DNA of 64,000 nucleotides from CAIKUF01 sp963802435 (GCA_963802435.1 CAWDIT010000005.1:62001-126000), one strand, 5' to 3'. Positions 43,535 through 52,486 are shown, counted from the stretch's first letter. Program-made: numbers and translations. The notes: generated from the letters alone by a model not told the origin.

Positions 43535-45349
43535 ATGAACGTCGCGCTCGATGCCCTTGCCCGCCGCCCGATCCGCGAGCTACCGGATGAACTGGTGAGC
43601 CAGATCGCCGCCGGCGAAGTCGTCGAGCGGCCGGCCTCCGTGGTGCGCGAACTCGTGGACAACGCGCTCGACGCCGGGGCCACCGAGGTGATCGTGCGCC
43701 TCACCGGCGGCGGCGTGCGTGCGATCGTCGTCGAAGACAACGGCCAGGGCATTCCCGCCGCCGAACTCCCGCTCGCACTGCGGCGCCACGCGACGAGCAA
43801 GATCGCGACGCTCGCCGAGCTCGAAGGCGTGGCGACGATGGGATTTCGCGGTGAAGCGCTGGCGGCCGTGGCGTCGGTCGCCGACCTCTCGCTCACCAGC
43901 CGGACCGCCGACGCGGCGCATGCGCAGCGCATCGACGCGCGCAGCGGCGAACTGGCGCCGGCGGCGCGCGCGGTGGGCACCACGGTCGAGGTGCGCGAGT
44001 TGTTCTTCGCGACGCCAGCGCGGCGCAAGTTCCTGAAGACCGAGAACACCGAGCTCGCGCACGCCCTCGAGGCCGTGCGCCGCCACGCGCTGACGCGCCC
44101 CGACGTGAGCTTTGCCGTCTGGCACGACGGCAGGCTGCAGCAGCAGTGGCGCGCTGCGCGCGGCCCCGACGCGGCGCAGCAGCGGGTGCGCGAGGTGCTG
44201 GGCGAGGAGTTCGTTGCCAACAGCCGCGCCGTGTCGGTCGAACTCGGGCTGATGCGCATCCATGGCCACGCGGGAACGCCCGACGCGGCACGCTCGCGCG
44301 CCGACCAGCAGTACCTCTACGTGAACGGCCGCTACGTGCGCGACAAGCTGCTCGCGCACGGCGTGCGCTCCGCCTACGAAGACGTGCTGCACGGCGCGCG
44401 CCAGCCCTGCTACGCGCTGTTCATCGAGATCGCGCCCGACAGCGTCGACGTCAACGTGCACCCGACCAAGATCGAGGTGAGGTTTCGCAACGGGCGCGAG
44501 GTGCACCAGGCGCTGCGCCATGCCGTCGAGGCGGCGCTGGCGCCGACGCGGGCGGCCGACGCCGCCACTGCGCCGATCGCGGCGGAGTCTCCGGTGAGGT
44601 CGGCTGCGTCGTCCAGCGCGTCCTGGCGCGGCGCTGCGGCGCCGGTGCAGGCGGGCCTGGCGCTGCAGCAGCTGGCGGTGCTGACCGCACGGGAGGCCCC
44701 GCCAGCGTGGCGCGTGACGCCGCCGTCAGGGCAGCCGCTTGAGCCGGCGTGCGACGCCGCGCTGGCCTGGCCACTCGGCCGCGCGCTGGCGCAGATCGGC
44801 GGCGCGTACGTGCTCGCCGAGAACGCTCAGGGGCTGGTCATCGTCGACATGCACGCGGCCCACGAGCGCGTAGTCTACGAGCGCCTGAAGACAAGCCTCG
44901 CGGGCGCTGGCATCGAGACCCAGCCGCTGCTGATCCCGCTCACCTTCGTCGCGACGCCGCAGGAGATCGCCATCGCCGAGGCACAGGCCGACGCGCTGCG
45001 CACGCTGGGAATCGACGTCGCGCCGCTCAGCGCGAACCTGCTCGCGGTGCGCAGCCTGCCTGCCGCGTTGGCCAGCGGCGACGGTGTAGACCTGGTGCGC
45101 AGCGTGCTGGCCGAGCTGGCCGAGCACGAGGCGAGCAGCATCGTGCAGCGCGCGCAGCACGAGTTGCTGTCGACGATGGCCTGCCACGGTGCGGTGCGCG
45201 CCAACCGCCAGCTCACGCTCGCCGAGATGAACGCGCTGCTGCGCGACATGGAACGCACCGAGCGCTCCGACCAGTGCAATCACGGCCGCCCCACCTGGCG
45301 CCAGGTGACGCTGCGCGAGCTCGACACGATGTTCATGCGCGGGCGCTAG
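43535..45349 (+). CDS. mutL: DNA mismatch repair protein MutL
   Basis: A 604-residue MutL. The N-terminal GHKL ATPase shows ELVSQIAAGEVVERPASVVR, ELVDNALDAGATEVIVRL, VEDNGQGIP and TMGFRGEALAAVASVADLSL. A Pro/Ala linker (about residues 340-400) leads to the C-terminal dimer domain. That domain carries an endonuclease-like motif DMHAAHERVVYE (DQHA-x2-E-x4-E with M for Q) plus ACHGAVRANRQL and CNHGRPTWRQV, so unlike E. coli MutL it probably nicks DNA. The start codon 43535 is at the end of a tandem repeat with a TACAAT just before it. Confidence 0.95.
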   Translation: MNVALDALARRPIRELPDELVSQIAAGEVVERPASVVRELVDNALDAGATEVIVRLTGGGVRAIVVEDNGQGIPAAELPLALRRHATSKIATLAELEGVATMGFRGEALAAVASVADLSLTSRTADAAHAQRIDARSGELAPAARAVGTTVEVRELFFATPARRKFLKTENTELAHALEAVRRHALTRPDVSFAVWHDGRLQQQWRAARGPDAAQQRVREVLGEEFVANSRAVSVELGLMRIHGHAGTPDAARSRADQQYLYVNGRYVRDKLLAHGVRSAYEDVLHGARQPCYALFIEIAPDSVDVNVHPTKIEVRFRNGREVHQALRHAVEAALAPTRAADAATAPIAAESPVRSAASSSASWRGAAAPVQAGLALQQLAVLTAREAPPAWRVTPPSGQPLEPACDAALAWPLGRALAQIGGAYVLAENAQGLVIVDMHAAHERVVYERLKTSLAGAGIETQPLLIPLTFVATPQEIAIAEAQADALRTLGIDVAPLSANLLAVRSLPAALASGDGVDLVRSVLAELAEHEASSIVQRAQHELLSTMACHGAVRANRQLTLAEMNALLRDMERTERSDQCNHGRPTWRQVTLRELDTMFMRGR

Positions 45350-45351
45350 AG

Positions 45352-45511
45352 ATGACGACCCCAAGCTCACTATGTTCGCGGCCGTGCAGGCCGCGCTGGG
45401 CCAGTGGCCCAGCCCCTCACCAGGCACATGCAGTCCACCGGACTGCCTGTGTCCGGGCTCGGCCCCCGAGGGGCGCTCAGTCGGCTCGGGGCGGCCCGGC
45501 GCTCGACTGAG
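45352..45511 (+). repeat. Dispersed palindromic repeat, copy 4 (long form)
   Basis: Starts ATGACGACCCCAAGCTCACT two bases after the mutL stop and ends with a CTCAGTCG...CGACTGAG pair around GGGGCGGCCCGGC. Internal hairpins CTGGGCC-AGT-GGCCCAG and GCAGTCC-ACC-GGACTGC match the copy at 1386-1541. It fills the gap before the MarC-family gene. Confidence 0.8.
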
Positions 45512-45525
45512 GCGGCACCAAACGA

Positions 45526-46125
45526 ATGGATCACAGCTTCGCCTCCGCCCTCGTCCTGCTGCTGCTGGTGCTCGACCCGCTGGGCGGCCTGCCGATCTAC
45601 ATCACGGTCATGCGCGGCGTGGCGCCTGTTCGGCGCCGCTGGGTGGCGGTGCGCGAGACCGGCATTGCCTTCGTCGTGCTGTTCGCCTTCATGTTCTTCG
45701 GCGACGTGTTCCTGCGCGTGATGCGGCTTTCGGAGCGCTCGCTCGAAGTGGCCGGCGGCGTGATCCTGGCGATGGTGGCGATCCGCATGATCTTCGCCTC
45801 GGGCTCGACGGTGTACGGCATCGAGGAAGGGCGCGAACCGCTGATCTTCCCGCTCGCCGTTCCGCTGCTCGCCGGACCGTCGGCCATGGCCACGGTGCTG
45901 TTGCTCGCCTCGCGCCAGCCCGGGCGGTTGATGGAATGGGTGGCGGCACTCAGCGTGGCGATGATCGTCTCGGGGGCCGTGCTGCTGCTGGCCGGGCGCA
46001 TCCGCCGCCTGCTCGGCGATTCGGTGGTCTCGGCGCTTGAAAAGCTGATGGGCCTGGTGCTGACTGCGATCGCGGTGGAGATGATCCTGGCCGGGCTGAA
46101 GCGCTACTTCTTCGACGCGCCGTAG
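45526..46125 (+). CDS. MarC family integral membrane protein
   Basis: A 199-residue protein with six membrane helices of the MarC/SNARE-like family. Blocks: FASALVLLLLVLDPLGGLPI (with the family DPLG motif), ETGIAFVVLFAFMFFGDVFL, LEVAGGVILAMVAIRMIF, PLIFPLAVPLLAGPSAMATV and EKLMGLVLTAIAVEMILAGL. The family was once thought to export drugs, but this is not supported; the function is unknown. It starts 14 bp after the dispersed repeat. Confidence 0.87.
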   Translation: MDHSFASALVLLLLVLDPLGGLPIYITVMRGVAPVRRRWVAVRETGIAFVVLFAFMFFGDVFLRVMRLSERSLEVAGGVILAMVAIRMIFASGSTVYGIEEGREPLIFPLAVPLLAGPSAMATVLLLASRQPGRLMEWVAALSVAMIVSGAVLLLAGRIRRLLGDSVVSALEKLMGLVLTAIAVEMILAGLKRYFFDAP

Positions 46126-46271
46126 CGAGGCAGCGGCCACGTCGTTGCGGTGGAGGGGCGGCTTGCGGCGTTTCGCCGGCGGGCGAAGCCGAGGCGGTTA
46201 ACTCGTTGATGAGCAGGCCTGCAACGAGCCGCGGGACTGATTCACAATGCAGGGCAGAAAAGGAGCCACAG

Positions 46272-46496
46272 ATGCCGATCTACGAATATGCATGCCACCA
46301 GTGCGGGCGAGAGTTCGAGGCGCTCGTTCGCTCGAGTACCGTCCCGCAGTGCCCGAGTTGCCAGTCGGGCGACCTCGAGAAGCGGCTGTCCGTCTTTGCC
46401 ACGGCGGCATCGACGGCGCAGGCAGCGCCGGTCGCCGCGGGTCCATGCGGCTCGTGCGGCCACCCGGGTGGGCCGGGAGCCTGCGCGTTGCACTGA
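46272..46496 (+). CDS. FmdB-type zinc ribbon protein
   Basis: A 74-residue protein with the FmdB zinc ribbon at the N terminus: MPIYEYACHQCGREFEALVR, then VPQCPSCQSGDLEKRLSVFA, giving two CxxC pairs. The C terminus adds GPCGSCGHPGGPGACALH. The family was named for a putative regulator of formylmethanofuran dehydrogenase genes in methanogens; its job in Proteobacteria is unknown. ATG 46272 is the family start; upstream in-frame codons are not conserved. Its TGA stop is the first three bases of a 4 x 96-bp tandem repeat. Confidence 0.9.
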   Translation: MPIYEYACHQCGREFEALVRSSTVPQCPSCQSGDLEKRLSVFATAASTAQAAPVAAGPCGSCGHPGGPGACALH

Positions 46497-46877
46497 GTCG
46501 CCGAATCGAAGCGCCTATGGAATTGCGCAGAGTAGGCGACTCAAACTCAGGCCTTCTCTGCACAGCTGCGCAGGTGCTTCGTTCCGGCCTGAGTCGCCGA
46601 ATCGAAGCGCCTATGGAATTGCGCAGAGTAGGCGACTCAAACTCAGGCCTTCTCTGCACAACTGCGCAGGTGCTTCGTTCCGGCCTGAGTCGCCGAATCG
46701 AAGCGCCTATGAAATTGCGCAGAGTAGGCGACTCAAACTCAGGCCTTCTCTGCACAGCTGCGCAGGTGCTTCGTTCCGGCCTGAGTCGCCGAATCGAAGC
46801 GCCTATGGAATTGCGCAGAGTAGGCGACTCAAACTCAGGCCTTCTCTGCACAGCTGCGCAGGTGCTTCGTCCCGGCC
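46494..46877 (+). repeat. Four-copy 96-bp tandem repeat with alternating hairpins
   Basis: Four units begin at 46494, 46590, 46686 and 46782 and differ at only a few bases. Each has the stem TGAGTCGCC...GGCGACTCA, and ACTCAGGCC at the end of one unit pairs with GGCCTGAGT at the start of the next. The shared TGAGT makes the two stems mutually exclusive. The first unit starts with the fmdB stop codon. After it, 46878-47074 has no gene or signal I can support. Confidence 0.93.
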
Positions 46878-47074
46878 TGAGGCCGCTCGTGGCAGCCGCG
46901 ACCCTCGCGCGCGGCACGACCTCGTGACGACGCGCAGCGCGAAGCGCCTCGATTCGCCGCCGACGGACGCCGCCGTCTGCCAGTAGCCGGCGCAATCGCC
47001 AGGTTCCTACACGCGTACCGACTTCGAGCCCCGCCCTGCCATGGCCTTCTCCGAACTCGAACTGAAGTGGCGAG

Positions 47075-47515
47075 TCAGACCGGGTTGAGCCGGCCACGCT
47101 GGCCGAGCTGGCACACCCGCTTGCCATCCTTCGCGTGGCCCGTGCAGACTGCGCCGGGGTCAGGCGTGATCTGGCAATCGGACAGCATGCCGCTGCGCTC
47201 GACTTCCTGCCGTCGCGCCTCCCGGTGGCGGGACACCAGCGCGGCCAGACGGGCCGGGTCGGACACCGCGCTGGACCACGCGAGGTAGGCCTCCGGGCCT
47301 CCGCACGCCTTGGCGCCCACGCCGATGGTTCGGCATTGCGCGCTGGTCTCGCACGCTGCATCGCCGATCTCGCGCTCGATCGCCTCGAGCCATTCGGCGC
47401 TGCTGCGCATCGGCGGGGTTGGCGCGACGATTTCGCCCGCGCAGGCGACGAACGAGCAGAGCACCAGGGCCGACAGGGCCGGGGTGGCAAGACGGGTCAG
47501 TGCCGCTGCAGTCAC
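47075..47515 (-). CDS. Putative lipoprotein, conserved hypothetical
   Basis: A 146-residue exported protein. The start GTG 47515 reads MTAAALTRLATPALSALVLC then SFVACAGEIVAP, where a lipid-modified cysteine at FVAC is possible but the lipobox is imperfect. The mature domain has conserved cysteines: AACETSAQCRTIGVGAKACG, then LSDCQITPDPGAVCTGHAKD and KRVCQLGQR. The pattern AQCRTIGVGAKACGGPEAYL recurs in proteobacterial hypothetical proteins, but no function is known. Disulfides are likely. It follows the persulfide dioxygenase gene on the same strand by 59 bp. Confidence 0.65.
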   Translation of the reverse strand: MTAAALTRLATPALSALVLCSFVACAGEIVAPTPPMRSSAEWLEAIEREIGDAACETSAQCRTIGVGAKACGGPEAYLAWSSAVSDPARLAALVSRHREARRQEVERSGMLSDCQITPDPGAVCTGHAKDGKRVCQLGQRGRLNPV

Positions 47516-47574
47516 GAACGCATGCTCGTTCAATCGGGTGGGCTGCGCAAGACCGTGTCGACCGCCGATGCGCT

Positions 47575-48651
47575 TCAGTCCCGCCCGCCCTGCGTCGGCA
47601 GGTTCTGCGCGCGCCAGCGCAGCATGCCGCCGGCCAGGTTGGCGACATTCCCGAAGCCCGCCTTCCTGAGGATCGCTGCCGCCTGCGCCGAGCGCGCGCC
47701 GGCTCGGCAGACGGTGACGATGGGGTGCTCCTTCGTCAGTTCTCCCGCGCGCTTCTCCAGATCGCCCAGTGGCAGCAACCGGGCACCGACGATGTGGCCG
47801 AGCGGGCCGGCGAACTCGTCTGGCTCGCGCACGTCGACGATCTGCAACCCGGCACCGTGCTCCTCCACCCAGGTCGGTTCGATTTCCCAGAACCCGGCGA
47901 ACGTGAAGGTCAGCGGTGCCCAGTCCGGGCCGTCGATTGCCACCGCCTCGTCGGCCGGTCGGCCGCACACCATGTTGGCGGGGACGGCCACGTCGATCTG
48001 CTTCGGATGCGGCAGGCCGAGATGGCTCATGTAGCCCGTGAAGTCCGTCTCGGAAATGTCGCCGCCGAGGCGCGGGTTGTGCGCCTTTTCCTCGGCCACG
48101 CTGGTCGACGTCAACCCGCGGTAGTCGTGCCCCGGCCAGAGCAGACACGTGTCGGGCAGCGTGAAGATCCGCGTCCTGACCGACTGGTAGAGCCTGCGCG
48201 CGCTGCCCTGCTGGAAGTCGGTGCGCCCGCAGCCTCGGATCAGCAGTGCGTCGCCGGTGAACGCACGGCTCGTGTCATCCAGCACGAACGTCATGCAGCC
48301 GTCGGTGTGGCCCGGCGTCGCGAGCGCCCTGACATGGCGAGCGCCGAAGCGGACAAGGTCGCCGTCGGCGAGCCGGATGTCCGCTCCCTCGGCACCGCTC
48401 GCCGCCGAAATGGCGATCTTCGAGCCCAGCCGCTTCTTCAGCAGCCAGGCTCCGGTCACATGGTCGGCATGGGCATGGGTATCGAGCGTGGCGACGAGGC
48501 GCAGCCCGAGTTCCCTGAGCAGCGCCGCGTCGCGCGTCGCCTGCTCGAACACGGGGTCGACCAGGATCGCCTCGCTCGCCGCGGGGTCGCCGAGCAGGTA
48601 ACTGTAGGTCGAGGATTGAGGATCGAAGAGTTGCCGGAAGATCAGCATCAT
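47575..48651 (-). CDS. Persulfide dioxygenase-rhodanese fusion
   Basis: A 358-residue fusion. The N-terminal metallo-beta-lactamase domain is ETHE1-like: DTHAHADHVTGAWLLKKRLG with HxHxDH at residues 59-64, then LATPGHTDGCMTFVLDD and LLWPGHDYRG with the other iron ligands. It oxidises glutathione persulfide to sulfite. The C-terminal rhodanese domain (about 255-355) has the active cysteine in VTVCRAGARSAQAAAILRKA and moves sulfane sulfur. The architecture and length match the PRF enzyme known from Burkholderia. It should act in cytoplasmic sulfide or thiol detoxification. The product starts MMLIFRQLFDPQSSTYSYLL. Confidence 0.92.
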   Translation of the reverse strand: MMLIFRQLFDPQSSTYSYLLGDPAASEAILVDPVFEQATRDAALLRELGLRLVATLDTHAHADHVTGAWLLKKRLGSKIAISAASGAEGADIRLADGDLVRFGARHVRALATPGHTDGCMTFVLDDTSRAFTGDALLIRGCGRTDFQQGSARRLYQSVRTRIFTLPDTCLLWPGHDYRGLTSTSVAEEKAHNPRLGGDISETDFTGYMSHLGLPHPKQIDVAVPANMVCGRPADEAVAIDGPDWAPLTFTFAGFWEIEPTWVEEHGAGLQIVDVREPDEFAGPLGHIVGARLLPLGDLEKRAGELTKEHPIVTVCRAGARSAQAAAILRKAGFGNVANLAGGMLRWRAQNLPTQGGRD

Positions 48652-48862
48652 TCACCTCGTCGGTTCACTTCCCGAGCTGTCGCCAAACCGTCTCATGCTA
48701 CGCGCTGTGTCGATGAATGCCAGGGCCCAGCGCGCAACGAGGCCAGGCCACGGACGTGGCACGCAGCACGAAAGCCTGCGCAATGCCGGACAGCGGGGCC
48801 CTTGCTGCGGAGAATGCCAGTGCTCGGCGGGCGGCGCTCGAGCTGCGCGTTAGAGTCCAGGC

Positions 48863-50395
48863 ATGGAAGTCGAGGATCTCCGCATCCGACGCGTCGCCAT
48901 CGATACCTGGCGCGAGAGCGTGGTCTACCTGCACCGCGATTGCGCGGTCGTTCGGGCAGCGGGTTTCCAGGCCTTGTCCAAGGTGATGGTCCGTGCCGAT
49001 GGCATGGCCATCAGCGCCGTGCTGAACGTGGTCGACGATGCCGCCATCGTGCAGCCTGACGAGCTGGGACTGTCCGAAGATGCCTTCGCACGGCTGAACG
49101 TCGGGGCCGGCCATGCCGCCCGAGTCTCACCGGCCGAGTCGCCGATTTCACTGTCCGCCCTGCATCGCAAGATCGCCGGAGAGCGGCTGTCGCGCGAGGA
49201 TCTGCACGCCATCATCCGCGACGTGGCGCAGGCCCGCTATTCGAAGATCGAACTGGCCGCCTTCGTCGTCGCCACCAACGGCTACGACCTCGAACGCGAC
49301 GAAGTGCTGTACCTGACCGAAGCGATGATCGAGGTCGGCCGCAGGCTCGACTGGCAGCACGCCGTGCGCGGCGGCCCGGTGGTGGACAAGCACTGCATCG
49401 GCGGCATTCCAGGCAACCGCACTTCGATGCTGGTGGTGCCCATCGTCACTGCGCACGGCATGCTGTGCCCCAAGACCTCGTCCCGCGCGATCACCTCGCC
49501 CGCCGGCACCGCCGACACGATGGAGATGCTGGCCGAGGTGGAACTGCCCTTCGAACGCCTCAGGCAGATCGTCCGCGACACCAACGGATGCCTGGCCTGG
49601 GGCGGCGCGGCAGGGCTGTCGCCCGCCGACGACATCCTGATCTCGGTCGAGCGGCCGCTGGGCATCGACTCGCCGGGGCAGATGGTGGCGTCGATCCTGT
49701 CGAAGAAGATCGCCGCCGGCTCGACGCACCTGGTGCTGGACATCCCGGTCGGCCCCACTGCGAAGGTGCGGTCGATGCCGGCCGCGCAGCGTCTGCGCAA
49801 GCTGTTCGAGTACGTCGCGGCCATGCTGCACCTGGAGCTGGACGTGATGATCACCGACGGCAGCCAGCCGATCGGCAACGGCATCGGACCGGTGCTCGAA
49901 GCGCGCGACGTGATGCGCGTGCTGCACAACGACCCCGCCGCACCGGCCGACCTGCGCGAGAAGTCGCTGCGTCTGGCCGGACGAGTGATCGAGTTCGACC
50001 CCGACGTGCGCGGCGGCGACGGCTGGCGCATTGCCCGCGACATCCTCGAATCCGGCCGCGCGCTGGCTCAGATGGAAGCGATCATCGATGCCCAGGGACG
50101 GCGCGCCAGCCTGCCCGCACTGGGCGAACTGACTCATGAGGTGAACGCCGAGCGCCAGGGCATCGTCAGTGCGATCGACAACCTGCGCCTGGCGCGCATT
50201 GCCCGCCTGGCCGGCGCGCCGCAGGTCAGCGGCGCAGGAGTGGATCTGCTGCGCAAGGTCGGCGATGCCGTGGCCGCCGGCCAGGCGCTGTACCGCATCC
50301 ACGCCCGATACCCCGCCGATCTGAGCTTTGCCCGCGACATGGCGGTGCGCGACAGCGGCTACCAGGTCACCTCGCCGATCGGACCCGCCGGATGA
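48863..50395 (+). CDS. Long-form thymidine/AMP phosphorylase
   Basis: A 510-residue pyrimidine-phosphorylase-fold enzyme of the long (thymidine phosphorylase 2/AMP phosphorylase) subgroup. An N-terminal domain of about 90 residues precedes the helical/catalytic core with AARYSKIEL-like RYSKIELAAFVVATNGYDLE, the phosphate-binding VDKHCIGGIPGNRTSMLVVP, and KTSSRAITSPAGTADTMEML. Archaeal relatives phosphorolyse AMP to adenine and ribose 1,5-bisphosphate. The stop overlaps the start of the PRPP-synthetase-like gene by four bases, so the two are coupled. Which nucleotide is used here cannot be told. Confidence 0.87.
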   Translation: MEVEDLRIRRVAIDTWRESVVYLHRDCAVVRAAGFQALSKVMVRADGMAISAVLNVVDDAAIVQPDELGLSEDAFARLNVGAGHAARVSPAESPISLSALHRKIAGERLSREDLHAIIRDVAQARYSKIELAAFVVATNGYDLERDEVLYLTEAMIEVGRRLDWQHAVRGGPVVDKHCIGGIPGNRTSMLVVPIVTAHGMLCPKTSSRAITSPAGTADTMEMLAEVELPFERLRQIVRDTNGCLAWGGAAGLSPADDILISVERPLGIDSPGQMVASILSKKIAAGSTHLVLDIPVGPTAKVRSMPAAQRLRKLFEYVAAMLHLELDVMITDGSQPIGNGIGPVLEARDVMRVLHNDPAAPADLREKSLRLAGRVIEFDPDVRGGDGWRIARDILESGRALAQMEAIIDAQGRRASLPALGELTHEVNAERQGIVSAIDNLRLARIARLAGAPQVSGAGVDLLRKVGDAVAAGQALYRIHARYPADLSFARDMAVRDSGYQVTSPIGPAG

Positions 50396-51295
50396 GCGGC
50401 GCCCCGGCGCCGGATTGCGTGCTGGCCTTCGACGACGAGCGCGGTACGGCGGCTGCGTTGGCCCGGGCACTGGAGGTGCCGCTGGCGCTGATCGAGCGTC
50501 ACCGCTTTCCGGATGGCGAGCTGAAGCTGCGACTTCCCGCCGAACTGCCGCCCCGCGTGGTGCTGCTGCGCAGCCTGCATCAACCCAACGAGAAGCTGGT
50601 GGAATTGCTGATCGCTGCCCCCGCGGCGCGGGAGCTGGGCGCGCAGCACCTGGTGCTGGTCTGCCCGTACCTGGCCTACATGCGGCAGGACATCGCCTTC
50701 TCGCCCGGCGAGGCCGTCAGCCAGCGCCATGTCGGCGGCCTGCTGGCCAGCCGCTTCGACGCCGTGGTGACCGTGGACCCCCACCTGCACCGCATCGCCT
50801 CGCTGCAGGACGTGATGCCTGGCTGCCGCGCGGTGTCGCTGTCGGCCGCCGCGCTGATCGGCGCGTGGGTCGCGCAGCGCGTGAGTCGACCCCTGCTGAT
50901 CGGCCCGGACGAGGAGTCGGCGCAATGGGTGGGCGAGGCGGCACGGGCCTGCTCGCCGGTGGCCGACCATGCATGCTGCCGGAAGCAGCGCCACGGCGAT
51001 CACGAGGTAGCAGTTGCGCTGCCTGCGTCCCCGGACTGCCGAGGCCGAGCGGTCGTGCTGGTCGACGACATGTCCAGCACCGGATGCACGCTCTCGGCAG
51101 CGGCGCGGCTGGTGACTGGCAGCGGGCGCCGTGTCGGTGGACGTGGCAGTGACCCATGCGCTGTTCGTCGGCAACGCGCCAGACGAGTTGCGAACCGCCG
51201 GTGTCGGCCGCGTCTGGAGCACCGACTGCGTGCCGCATCCCAGCAATGCCATCAGTGTGGTGCCGATGCTGGCGAAGGTACTTCGACAGTGCTGA
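50392..51295 (+). CDS. PRPP-synthetase-like protein (frameshifted)
   Basis: A ribose-phosphate diphosphokinase-fold protein. Seen are RHRFPDGELKLRLP (FxDGE), YLAYMRQDIAFSPGEAVSQR (RQD), VVTVDPHLHRIASLQDVMPG and the PRPP loop VVLVDDMSSTGCTLSAA. One G too many in GGG at 51124-51126 shifts the frame; removing it continues GSGAVSVDVAVTHALFVG and ends SNAISVVPMLAKVLRQC at the TGA 51293-51295, giving about 300 residues. It is divergent from housekeeping PrsA and is more like archaeal/class III forms. The coupling to a nucleotide phosphorylase suggests shared ribose-phosphate metabolism. Confidence 0.85.
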
Positions 51296-51361
51296 GCGGA
51301 GAGTTCGTCGACGGCCTGCTGCAGTGAAGGCGAGCAGAACCAAGACTGCCGCAGGCGGCTG

Positions 51362-52042
51362 TCAGACGCCGTGGAAGGTGCAGAACTGCGACATCTCGGC
51401 CCTCTCGGACACCAGCTGGTTGACCGGGTGGTCGGGGTTTCGATGACCGATCGACATGCCGGCGAACAGCATGCGCTCGGGCGGCATGCCGACAAAGCGA
51501 GCGATGGTGTGCGGATAGATCGACCACGACTCCTGCGCGCAGCTGTCCAGCCCCTCCTCGCGCAGCAGCAGCATCACCGACAGCAGGAACATGCCGAGGT
51601 CGGACCACTGCGGCGGCCCCATGCGGCGGTCGATCGAGCAGAACAGTGCCATCGGCGCGCCGAAGAACTGGTAGTTGCGCGCAAACCATTGCAGCCGGCG
51701 CACCTTGTCCTCGCGCGGAATGCCGAGCGTCGCGTACATCGCCTCGCCGAGACGGAAGCGGTAGTCGCGGTAGGGCGCGACCAGTTCCTTGGGGTAGATG
51801 TCGTAATCGGGCTGCTCCGAGGCATCGCCCGCCGCCACCTCCTGCAGCCGGCGCTGCATGATCGCCTTCAGCGCGTCCAGCCGCTCGCCGGCCACCACGT
51901 CGATGTGCCAGGGCTGCACGTTGCCGCCGGAAGGGGAACGGGCCGCCGCCGTCAACACGCGCCGGATCACTGCGCCGGGCACCGGCGTCGGCAGGAAGTC
52001 GCGAACGGAGTGCCGGCCGGCCAGGGCCTCATAGACATTCAT
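51362..52042 (-). CDS. Nitroreductase family flavoprotein
   Basis: A 226-residue FMN enzyme of the nitroreductase superfamily. The N terminus MNVYEALAGRHSVRDFLPTP has the arginine-serine FMN site, with ARSPSGGNVQPWHIDVVAGE next and DLGMFLLSVMLLLREEGLDS plus FAGMSIGHRNPDHPVNQL near the end. It probably reduces nitro or quinone compounds with NAD(P)H; the true substrate is unknown. Convergent with the PRPP-synthetase-like gene; divergent from the DUF3144 gene across 180 bp. Confidence 0.92.
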   Translation of the reverse strand: MNVYEALAGRHSVRDFLPTPVPGAVIRRVLTAAARSPSGGNVQPWHIDVVAGERLDALKAIMQRRLQEVAAGDASEQPDYDIYPKELVAPYRDYRFRLGEAMYATLGIPREDKVRRLQWFARNYQFFGAPMALFCSIDRRMGPPQWSDLGMFLLSVMLLLREEGLDSCAQESWSIYPHTIARFVGMPPERMLFAGMSIGHRNPDHPVNQLVSERAEMSQFCTFHGV

Positions 52043-52222
52043 GCTGTTCCTTCGTGCGCGCCGGATCAGACTGCCCCGACGAGTCTACGCTGTGCCTGCC
52101 CACTGCGGCACGGGTCGGCCGCGACAAGATCGTGACTCACGTGCACGTCGCGCGGCGCACGGCGCCTGGCGAAGGCACACTGGCCGGACAGGCTTCTCCG
52201 CACATCCAACTGAAAGACGCCC

Positions 52223-52486
52223 ATGCCATACCCACCGGAATTCCTCGAGCTCGTCGACGAGTTCATCCACCTCGCCAACCGGCTGGCTGAGTCCCGCAGT
52301 GGCGGGGAGGCCAGCGCGGCGATCCTGTTCGCCGCCGGTCGCTACAACGCCTTCAACTTCGTCTCGCTTGGCGGTACCGACGCAAACATGCCGGCGGCGG
52401 TGGAGTTCTACGTCTCGGAGTATCGAAGAGCGCTCACCTCGAACCTGGAGGGCGTCGTCGGACCGGTGGTGAAGCCCCAGGCGTAG
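52223..52486 (+). CDS. DUF3144 family protein
   Basis: An 87-residue soluble protein matching DUF3144: LVDEFIHLANRLAESRSGGE, then ASAAILFAAGRYNAFNFVSL and AAVEFYVSEYRRALTSNLEG. Function unknown. Its last 79 bp overlap the end of the convergent acyl-CoA synthetase gene; that overlap may be artificial if the synthetase reading frame overruns (see that gene). No signal peptide or membrane segment. Confidence 0.8.
   Translation: MPYPPEFLELVDEFIHLANRLAESRSGGEASAAILFAAGRYNAFNFVSLGGTDANMPAAVEFYVSEYRRALTSNLEGVVGPVVKPQA

Noticed and set aside
46494..46877. CRISPR array
   Set aside because: Units are 96 bp and directly abutting with no unique spacers, and there are no cas genes.
46287..46927. Repeat protein with 32-residue units across the 96-bp array
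   Set aside because: The array length is a multiple of three, so every frame stays open by arithmetic. No start signal or family match supports translation, and fmdB stops at the first base of the array.
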